Below, piece after piece: positions 55,761 to 64,000 of a DNA stretch of 64,000 nucleotides. Position 1 is the stretch's first letter. Each line of letters opens with the position of its first letter. Source of the stretch: Ctenosaura bakeri (Eukaryota; Chordata; Lepidosauria; Squamata; Iguanidae); contig CAOLHI010001014.1 of assembly GCA_948474755.1 (NCBI GenBank), forward strand, positions 1 through 64,000, in the 5' to 3' direction. Below the pieces are notes generated by a model that ran no database searches, was not told the origin of the DNA, and saw only the letters and a program-made list of their open reading frames with translations. The translations under genes and the position numbers were made by a program.

Positions 55761-56232
55761 CAGTTGGCCCTCCACATTCACTAGGGTTAGGGGCACAGGA
55801 CCCTCACAAAAGTGGAAAAATCACAAATATCAAAATGAGTGTGTGTGTCTATAGGAAGGGGGCTGAGGTATGGTGGGGACATTGGGCACCTCAGGTCCAG
55901 TCAGGTCACGTAAAGGAGAGGGAAAGGGGGTAGGTTGGCATGATGGTGTTATATTTCCTCTCTCTTACCCATCATCTACCTTGGATGTTGGGGAGTGGAA
56001 TTAGGAGACGGTTTGTGGTGATGAGAAATTGGCTGTGAGCCAGGAAGCAGATGGCAGAGGAGGAAGAAAATCAGAGGTGAGTTTTTTAAAGGGCTTTGCT
56101 GCCTGATTGGAGCTGCCAAGAGGGACTGTTCCCCCGGAAAATAAGTGCCTGAGATGGGGGTACAGGGATTGGAGAAATTCACAAATAATCAAGTCCATGA
56201 AAGTCAAACCCGCAAATGTGGAGGGCTGAATG
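55761..56232 (+). mobile_element. Tigger/mariner-like MITE
   Basis: Begins CAGTTGGCCCTCCACATTC at 55761 after TA and ends GCAAATGTGGAGGGCTGAATG (last 17 bases AATGTGGAGGGCTGAAT plus G). The right TA has mutated. Internal wording matches 45858-46332 ('aaaatcacaaatatcaaaat' and 'gggttttttaaagggct' type blocks). Confidence 0.85.
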
Positions 56233-56247
56233 CATTTTTTCCAAACT

Positions 56248-56686
56248 CTGGGGCCCTTTTCGCATGTTACCTGTTTGCGTGACGGGGGAGGGCGTCTCGC
56301 GCGAGAAGCCTCATTCAAAATGCTGCCACTTCCCCCCTCCTTCCTACCGCAGGTCACTTCCTGTTTGCACAACCGTCGCGCTAGCGCCCCACCCCTTCCT
56401 TCCGCAGCACAGTATGGGAGTTGTAGGCTGCGCTGGGGGAGGAAGCGCGACCCGCCCAGCTTGCCAATGCACCGCACGCAAATAAGTGCGCGAGGGCACC
56501 GCGAGCATTGCGCGAGCGCTGGGCATTTTCGGTTTAAAGCCAAAAATAAAAAACCGCACCTGCACCCCGCTTCAGCCTCGTGAGCGCCGCGCAAGTGGGA
56601 GTGCGTCGTACGGAGCGATGCTCCCATTCGCACGGCGCTCAAGGGGTGCTCGCGCTAGAAAAAAAAACATGCGAAAAGGGCCTGGG
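56248..56686 (+). mobile_element. GC-rich non-autonomous DNA element, copy 3, with CTGGG duplication
   Basis: CTGGG (56248-56252), element 56253-56681 (429 bp), CTGGG (56682-56686). Begins GCCCTTTTCGCATGTTAC and ends AACATGCGAAAAGGGC. The interior is CpG-rich with the family hairpin (arms attttcggttt and agccaaaaat, about 56524-56548). It is the best-preserved copy of the family and inserted 20 bp from the Tigger-like MITE. The 213-codon antisense frame spans both elements and is not a gene. Confidence 0.92.
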
Positions 56687-57085
56687 AAAGGTAGCTGGTT
56701 GGGGTTTTTTTTTCATTTGTTATAATAATGTAGTGGGTCTACTCTATTTTTTTTTATGTATGTCCTCTAAAAATGACTAATTTGAGATCCATCTCTGTAA
56801 TAATGCAGTCTTACAGATATCCCTTTAGGTAGACTATCCTTTTGGTTGTTCATGGAAGCTAACTGTGGCAAAATTGGCCACTCTGTTTATCATGGGACAA
56901 ACTCTGAACCAAATTCCATAGTAGGATGTTGCAGAATGAACATAGACAAATGGTTTGCTCATAGACTACTGTGCTCATGCAGGATGCCCATCAACCAAGA
57001 CTTCTTCCCTCATTGGTATTTGGGTTGGCTCTTAAAGTACTCATGCTTAGAACAGAACACTGGAACCAGTGGGATTTAAGTAGGT
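56687..57085. other. no gene
   Basis: Short frames only; one T9 run. Confidence 0.5.
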
Positions 57086-57274
57086 CATGGGCCAATTCCA
57101 CACTACACTGTTATAGTGCTATTATTCCACTTTCAACATTCTATGGAATCCTGGGGCTTGCAGTTTAGGGAGGGGCATTTAGAGGGCCTCAGTAAACTAT
57201 AAACCTCAGAATCCCACAGGATGTTGAAAGTGGAATAATAGCACTATAACAGTATAGTGCGGAAATGGCCATGG
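57086..57274 (+). mobile_element. palindromic MITE with perfect 5-bp duplication CATGG
   Basis: CATGG (57086-57090), element 57091-57269 (179 bp, same length as 15157-15335), CATGG (57270-57274). Begins GCCAATTCCACACTACACTG and ends GTATAGTGCGGAAATGGC. The arms are nearly perfect complements. Confidence 0.92.
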
Positions 57275-58454
57275 TTAACATCCTCCATTGATTTTAGTGA
57301 CTTTCCTCTTTGTATGACTGGGATCCAAGCCGCTTGGTATAAAGAAATCTGCAGTTTCACCCTGTGAAAAATAATTTAGATATTATAAAGAAGGGATAAG
57401 CAAAGGGAGCAAGACTCAAAGAGATTTTGGGTCTGCATACAATAAAACCAAAATGTGGACATGAAGACATGTTCCTGCATATGATATATCCTTTTGTACC
57501 TAGACTTGCATGCTTTAAAATGGGAGTAGGACACACATTGCCTGTTGGTTGTATATAGTGCCCAGGAACATTTTTTTCTACCCCACAGGCAATATTTGCA
57601 TATGCTAATATGCAAATTTAGAAATGGTTGCTATAACTCTAATAGAAACCCAATGCATCTCTCACCATAGGGAGGAAGAGTGTGACAGGTGACCTGTGTG
57701 CTCAAACATCTCTCTTTGCCAAAGCTAAGAAAAATTACAAGAATTCCCTCAATTCTTCAGCTAACAGGGCCAGATGTAGCACATAATAATAAGAACAACA
57801 ACTTTTCCTACTGCTTGAAATGACACAGTTGCATCACAAAGAAGGTAGAAATCTTGGTACTGATTTAGGCATGGCTGTGTTTTAATTTTGCACCAAAACC
57901 TTCAGTTTCAGGAAGCATACAAGCGCCTTAGCAGGAAAAGAAAGATTATCATTATCATTAGGAATATCACAATAGGCTGGAGTAAGCCCTTTTTTGCAAG
58001 CAGTGGGATGGTCCTGGTAATGAAACATCTACCAAATCCAAGACTGATCAGGCATGAAACGTTGGAACACTGGAGGAATCATGCTACATTTACAAACAGC
58101 TTGAAGCAATAAAAGCTTTCCTCCAAAGCCTGGAATATCAGATTTGTATTATGTTCATATTCTGTAAATAATCTGTTAAACGAAGTAATTGCCAATGTGT
58201 GATAATGTCTGGGCTTGTTGGCATCCTTTATGAATCAGTATGTAGCTTGCAGTAATACACTGGCTTGCAGCCTCTGTCAAACTCACTTTGGAGCCCATGG
58301 GATTCCTTGTATTTCAGTTTTATTTTTGTTGAAGACTGGTGTGGTAGCCAGTTGGTAATTTTAAACCACAGGCTTCTATCCATTTCTGAATGTCGGTTTC
58401 AATATACTGCAAAACTGTATGGCTGTCCAAGACAGGAGCGTAAAGCACAATTAT
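57275..58454. other. no gene or repeat recognised
   Basis: Frames of up to 79 codons without a domain. Confidence 0.5.
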
Positions 58455-58650
58455 AATAGCTGGATCCGATTTTAATTCCCATGGCTGCATCCTATGGATG
58501 CCTGGGATTTGTAGTTCAGCAACAAATGTAGAAATCTCTTCCAGACACTCCAGTGCCTTAACAAACTACAGATCCCAGGATTCATTAGGCTGAAGCCCTG
58601 GCAATTAAAGTGGAATCAAACTGCTATAATTGAGTGCTGCATGAAAAAGG
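58455..58650 (+). mobile_element. older palindromic MITE relative
   Basis: 'gatgcctgggatttgtagtt' and 'aactacagatcccaggattc' pair, as do 'gattttaattcccatggctg' and 'gccctggcaattaaagtgg'. Termini are degenerate. Confidence 0.6.
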
Positions 58651-60489
58651 ACCAGCATGTCCGCCATCAGTTCTTATCTTTATGTGAAACACAATAGTTC
58701 ATATTAAGCAGAGCTTCTGAAAGTTACTTTCCAGGACTATGATTCCCAAGCCAGCATGGCTACTGGATCCCATACTTACTATAGAAATCTGGAAGCTGTA
58801 ATCTTAAGAAAGCAATGTTTCCCAGCTCTGCTAATGGCCTTTACTTTATACCCCTGCCACCTCTCACTATGAATGGATGGAGATTTGGTTTAATTTTGGC
58901 TTTGATAAGAATTTACCAGTGCTTGCAAAATTCTTCCCATTTGGGAGAGAAAGAATTAGAGAGGAAAAATATCAAATGTTGAAGGGACCAAATGTAATAG
59001 ATTCCCATCCAGGCCAAAAGCTTTGAAGGACAGAAAAGTTTGTGTTTTCAGACATCTTTGTGCTAAATTCAGAGTTGCAACCTCTTTTTCTTTGACTTGT
59101 TTCTCATATCAAACAACCTCCTGGAAGACAGGTACAACAGTAGAATAATAAAAGGGTACTCAGATTCCCATCCTAGCACTGCATAGCTATAGAAAACTTC
59201 CCTATATCATTATAATCATTCATTTTAAAAGTAACTTTCAAACTCTCCCCCAAAGCAAGGATAGGCATCTTTTTTCTCAGTTGCAATTTTCCTCCAGGTT
59301 GCCAAATATCCTCCCACTATTCAGTATGAATAACGTATTTTGGCATGAAGGGGAGATACATTGGATAACGTGTGATATGACAAGCCAAATGTAAGTCCCT
59401 AGTCATCTACTTGTGGCTCGCTCCCAGGTGTTTCACATACACATGCAAAGCTGTGCGCACAGAGAGGCACACATATGTCTGAAAGCATGACAAGGAAGTT
59501 TATCAGGCCTCTGGATGGACTGCCATTTATAACTATCATCCAAAGCCTGAGAAAGTGATTTTGGGCTGCAACTCCCAGAATCCCCTAACCCACTCTTGTC
59601 TTGTAGCTGAAGGTATCTGAGCATGGCATTCCTATGAAAGAAGGGAGAAAGACTTTCCCAAGTTCTGCTAATGGTCTATATTCAGGGCTAATGGTCTGTG
59701 TTTGGTGGGACCCACAGTTCTACATTGGCTTTTTGAATTTGCTTCCTGGGGCCAGCAAACTCATTCCACTATTTAACCCCTGTGACACAACTGAAGCTAC
59801 GCACAATATTTACCTCAAAACTCAATGCTGCCTGAATTGAGCCTCCGTTCCAAGGTTCACTGAGTTCATGAACATCAGCCAATGCTCAAGAAAATTTGGC
59901 AAACATGAACTGAGGTTATTCACTCAGCCTGAAAGCAGACAAGCCTACTGCCCTAGATAGCCCCACAAAACCCAGCTTCCTCCCTCCCACTCCACCCATA
60001 GTAAATCTCAGCTCATCCACACCACCCCTCATCTTCAGCCAATCAAAGCTGAAGGCAAAAGATCCCAGAGCTGAACTGGGAGAGATGTCAAACAGAGAGA
60101 CAGAGTGATTTCAGCTAGCTGTGTGGTGCCGAGGAGAGAAAGACCTCGCTCACTTCAGTGTCCCTAAAGAAAGCTGGACACGCACATGACAGCACAATAC
60201 ACACCGCAGCACTAAAATGAATGTTGCCAAAGAGAGGAGGGGAAAATACAAAACACTTCACAGCAGGACGAGGAATTAGATCATGCTTGATGAGCCTGAA
60301 GGGCTTGAGGCAGTGTTATAAGCAGACCTTGGGATATAACTTTTCTGGACTTCATCTCCCAGAATCCCCAGAGACAACATAGGCTGGGGATTCTGGGAGC
60401 TGTAGCCCAAAAATGTAACATTTGCAGTTGCTTCTATAACTGCAATACATGATTGCCAGCTAAGAATAATAAACATAAGAAAGATATGA
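58651..60489. other. no gene; short palindromic repeats near 58725, 59555 and 60340
   Basis: 60340-60440 has paired arms 'tctcccagaatccccag' and 'ctggggattctgggag'. 58725-58820 and 59555-59610 are decayed relatives. The rest has no recognised feature. Confidence 0.5.
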
Positions 60490-61920
60490 TGCTGTTGTCA
60501 TCACGTGGGCTTCATCTTAGGGCAATGAGAGATTGCTAAGACCTCCAAGAGCCCTGTTCAGTGCTGCTCAGCTGTTGTAAGTAAGGGCCATGGCTTCCAT
60601 GATTAAGTCAGTCCATCTGTAATGCGATCTCCCTCTTTTTTTTTTCTCCACCACTACCTTCATTTTGTCAAGCATTATCTTCTTTTCCAGTGAGTCATAT
60701 CATCTCATGATGTGTCCTACATATGATAGCCTCAGTTTACTCATTTTGGCTTCAACCTGCTTGTCTTTTTCGTGGTCTGTGGTATCCCTGGAACCCTCCC
60801 TCAACATTGTATTTCAAATAAATTGTGGGCTTTCCCCCCCCTGTCATTTTAATTCACTGCCCAGCTTTCACATCCATACACAGAAATTGGAAAGGCACTC
60901 CTCCCTTCACATTCATGGATCTGACCTTTGCATATTTTATTATTCACAAGGCAGTGCCTTCCCTCACATTCTCCTCCTGCCATTCCCTTGTGTTTTGCCA
61001 GGTGTGGAAAAAGAAGGCAAGCTCCTGGGCAAAAGCCAAGGGAATAGGGGGAGGCTCGTGAGAGTCTTGATTCTCCCCACTGGTGCTCCCCCTCCCATTC
61101 CCTTGTTTCTTGGCCCAGCTGAGAACTCATGCCAAGGCAATAGGCAAGGAAATGGGGAGGTGGTGACTCATGTGACCGTTCCTTCTCGTTTCCAGAGCTC
61201 CCCCTCACTTTCTGGCCCCAGCACAGAGAACTCAAGTCAATGCAGTAGGCAAGGGAATGTGGTAGGGAAGGCTAGCACAAGCCTTCCTTCTCCCCTCTCC
61301 CCTTCTCTTGCATCTGTGCCCAGAGTGCAAAAGGGAAGGAAAAGGGAGGAAGAGCCCTAGGAGGGAATGGGATCCCAGGAGAAATTATTCATGGGTTTTC
61401 TGCTTTTGCAAGGGTTCTGCACCCTAAACCCTCATGAAAGTGGAGGAGCCACTTTACAATCATTTGAATAATCCTGACTTTGGTATTCAACAATATATCT
61501 CTACACCTGAATATCTTATCTAGTTCCTTCATAGCTGTACTAAGTCTTCTGATTGCTTGGCTATGTTCTCCATTCTAATTTATGACTTAGGCAAGTTATA
61601 GAAAATCTTTCATCTATGGCAGTGTCTTCACCAAGAACTTATATACAAATTTTCTGCTGTTATTATTTTTGCCTTCTCGATATTCATCTGTAATCCCGCT
61701 TTTGCAACATCCCCCATCAATTTCCTTATCTAATTATCCAACATCTTTTCTATTTTCTGCCAGTAATAGTATCATTTGCACATCTTAATTTTTTTCCTCC
61801 AGTTTTCATATCTTCTTTCTCTGCATTCCACTTTACATACATGTTCTGCCTATAGATTAAACAGACTATGGAAATATACAGCCTTGTCTGACACTCTTCC
61901 CAAACAGAAATCATTCTGTT
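60490..61920 (-). mobile_element. RTE/BovB-like LINE fragment, minus strand, interrupted
   Basis: On the minus strand, 'VYGCESWAVN' (about 60855-60885) and, across frame breaks, 'SKLRLSYVGHIMR' and 'DSLEKKIMLDKM' (60660-60750) match what I remember of the RTE/BovB C-terminus. 61465-61920 ('ctgccagtaatagtatcatt', 'atgttctgcctatagattaa', 'acagccttgtctgacactct') is an upstream part of the same LINE. The two parts are separated by an insert at about 60893-61465. All frames are broken. Confidence 0.6.
60893..61465 (+). mobile_element. probable Tigger-type MITE inside the BovB-like LINE
   Basis: GC-richer insert. Left part 'cattcatggatctgaccttt', right part 'ttctgcaccctaaaccctca' and 'tgaaagtggaggagcc'. 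The ends are imperfect inverted repeats, similar in type to the Tigger-like MITEs elsewhere. The 231-codon plus-strand frame (60665-61360) runs through LINE antisense and this insert and is not a gene. Confidence 0.5.
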
Positions 61921-61921
61921 A

Positions 61922-62102
61922 GACCATTTCCGCACTAGACTGTTATAGTGCTATCATTCTACTTTCAACATCCTATGGAATCCTGGGGTTTGCAGTTTAG
62001 GGAGGGGCCTCAAAGGCGCCTTCCTAAACTGCAAGCCCTAGGATTCCATAAGATGTTGAAAGTGCAATGATAGCGCTGTAACAGTGTAGTGCAGAAATGG
62101 CC
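61922..62102 (+). mobile_element. palindromic MITE copy
   Basis: Begins GACCATTTCCGCACTAGAC and ends GTGTAGTGCAGAAATGGCC. Arms 'tgttatagtgctatcattct' and 'gcaatgatagcgctgtaaca' pair. No clean duplication is seen (the left side abuts the BovB-like sequence). Confidence 0.85.
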
Positions 62103-62604
62103 TTTATCTATATCCCACCCAAACAGTGGCCTTCAGGATAGAAAAACAGCAATCTTGCACAACAAAAATCTCTCTTCTACACACACAAAAATCTTCTACA
62201 AAAAAGCCATGAATTTGTTGTGCAAGAATGCCGTTTTCTGGGCAAGATGTTTGTTGTGTAAGATAGCTAGGTTTTTTTATAGGGGAAAAAAAAACTATCT
62301 GGCAACAGTGGCTGGAATTCGCAAGTATAATTACAAATATGTAACCTAGAATTAAGGACTGATTTGTGTTCACAATTCCTATGTGTTCAACAGAGGAAAG
62401 GTAAGGAAAGTCCCTCAGTCCTGACATACTGGGCATCAGCTGCTTCAAGCAACAGGGGTCTGTTTTCCTGTTGATCAGGATGCAGCTGGCCAGTATTTCC
62501 ACACACACACACCACAAGCATTCTTTGATATGATTGGGGGAACTTCTGGACTGAGGAACTTTTACAATTCCTACATATTCCTTACACTTTTGAATACATA
62601 CAGA
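62103..62604. other. no gene; possible old repeat at 62110-62290
   Basis: Shares vocabulary with 42660-42960 but is too diverged to define. The 137-codon minus frame (62517-62104) has no domain. Confidence 0.35.
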
Positions 62605-62740
62605 TCATATAGTTAACTATATATATAATCATATATATGGATTATATATATGGTTAATCATATATATGGTTAATCATATGTGTGTGTGTGTGTGTGTGTG
62701 TGTGGATCATATAGTTCTATATATATTTAACTATATATAG
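62605..62740. repeat. AT-rich tandem/palindromic array with (GT)n core
   Basis: Repeated 'atatatatggttaatcat' units flank a (GT)n run (62680-62702), and 'gatcatatagtt' occurs on both sides (62605 and 62705 regions). Strongly self-complementary. Confidence 0.9.
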
Positions 62741-64000
62741 AGTCATGGCAGGACTCTTCTCTTGCAACAGCCAGGTGCATTTCTGCACAGAATAATTTCG
62801 CGAAATTCTTCAGGATGTGTGAAAACTGGATAAGAACTGTGCAGATAGATAAATAGATGGATAGGATGAAATAGTGAATATCAACACTCCTAATGTGTGT
62901 GTATGTGTATATATATGTGTGTGTGTTCATATCTATATCTGTGCTCTAAATCAAGCATTCACAAAATGACTAAAATGGATCTCAGCGTATGACATGACCT
63001 ATAGTAACAGACAAGGTTAACAAAAGGGCAAACTGCCTCCAGAAATGCTGCAGAAAAGAATTGATGGCAAAAATTCTTGATTTAAAAATGATTCCAGATC
63101 CAGTATGATGGAGAGTAAAGCTGGGAAGTCTTGGAAACATTTACTTATAAGTCCTTACAGATAATGTTTCTCAAAATTAGAGTATTCCTCTGAGGTCTCT
63201 CGTATATATAGCCATCCAGAATTATTACTCCATTTGGTTGTTATTATTTGCAGGTTTATAAAGAAGTAAGAGGAAAAACTGGGTGAAGAAAAAAATCCAC
63301 TTACACTTGAAGAGTAAAACGGAGACTTAAAAAAAAAAGATGGGCTAGACACAAATCAAGTTAGCTACACTTATGCCCATTGAAATCAAAGTGAAAAGCT
63401 GTGATGCTTCTAGCCAATCAGCTCCTACCAAAGCTTGGCAAATTTACTTTTCTAGACTACAGCTCCCAGAATTCCTTAGCCAATACGAAATCCAGAATCC
63501 ACAAAAGTATCTTTCCAAACTCTGTCACCTAGCATCACTACTCAGAATATCTTATGCAACTCAGTAGGAGTGTGTGAGTGTGAGTATGGGGTGGGAATTA
63601 GGGTTTTAAAAAAAAGCAGACAGTGAAGACGTTCTCTATAATCCTGGTGGTGTAATACACTAGTCATTGCACTTTCTCCAGGGCTTACCACCAGCGAAAA
63701 GAAAAGGCAGACAACCTTTGCCTGCTATGAGCTGCCTGTTTTTCCAACATCATACTTCTTCTAGTGTGCTCACATTTTGTTTCCTCCTGCTGCCATCACC
63801 TAAGACAATGCAGGTCTGCCAGCACAGCACATCAACAGAGTTCTGACCAGTGACATCAGAAACACTGCTAAAGTCCATGAATGAACAAAAGTGGTTCTAC
63901 AATGAAAACTTCATCTCAAAGCACCCTTAAAATTAAACTTGAGTATCAAAATAGACTGACTTGGAGCCTGAGACCAGCCTCATTAGATTATAAGCCTGAG
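62741..64000. other. no gene; (GT)-rich run at 62895-62930 and palindrome half at 63450-63480
   Basis: 'ctagactacagctcccagaa' near 63453 is half of the common reptile palindrome. No coding or RNA gene signal is seen up to the window end. Confidence 0.5.

Noticed and set aside
56001..56642. 213-codon minus-strand open frame
   Set aside because: It spans two unrelated mobile elements (Tigger-like MITE and GC-rich element), so it is a chance frame.
60665..61360. 231-codon plus-strand open frame
   Set aside because: It reads antisense to BovB-like coding DNA and then through a GC-rich MITE, with no domain and no promoter or splice context.

Overview
The window looks like intergenic or intronic DNA from a squamate reptile, most likely a lizard. 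The argument is the repeat content: CR1 3' ends with the repeated 'gaatcatag' tail, L2-like and RTE/BovB-like LINE pieces, tRNA-derived SINEs of the reptile type, many short palindromic DNA elements, and gamma-like LTR elements with 4-bp target duplications. I found no convincing exon of a host gene, no tRNA or rRNA gene and no CRISPR array. Almost all long open frames fall inside transposons or are chance frames in GC-rich elements. Species and family names are inference from remembered repeat consensus patterns, not from a search.

Layout. 1-6060: unique DNA with a SINE, one GC-rich DNA element (3246-3645), a CR1 tail (4227-4580) and a 97-bp direct repeat pair (5210 and 5834). 6065-6687: solo LTR. 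7213-8949: three-level nest, a GC-rich element inside a CR1 inside a palindromic MITE. 11505-12414: second solo LTR. 13650-14570: CR1 split by a Tigger-like MITE. 15157-16040: a MITE and a SINE carrying a 23-bp TIR-only micro-element. 16569-23547: an endogenous provirus on the minus strand, bounded by CTAT, with LTR, primer-binding site, broken gag, no pol, broken env, polypurine tract and an internally deleted 3' LTR. 25222-26760: a MITE and a Tigger transposase relic interrupted by an LTR-like insert. 27018-28929: a second, deletion-derivative provirus of the same lineage, bounded by GGAC. 29480-29704: SINE. 31066-31519: GC-rich fold-back element. 32585-33790: 5'-truncated L2-like LINE. 34816-48640: MITEs, CR1 and L2 tails, SINEs and two Tigger-like MITEs. 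50618-51380: microsatellites and one repeat. 54979-57269: four DNA elements in a cluster. 60490-62101: BovB-like LINE split by a Tigger-like MITE, then another MITE.

Two themes stand out. First, one LTR lineage left four insertions (CTAG, GTAC, CTAT and GGAC duplications). The largest copy encodes a coiled-coil Gag without zinc knuckles and a spliced Env, but carries no pol, so it would have depended on enzymes supplied in trans. Second, elements with very different interiors (an AT-rich 180-bp palindrome, GC-rich 400-540-bp elements and a 420-bp element) share the terminal motif GGCCNTTTCYGCA. Where flanks are preserved they make 5-bp duplications that mostly fit C-W-N-R-G (CATAG, CATGG, CTGGG, CAAAG, CTTAG). 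This suggests one transposase source moving several unrelated cargoes.
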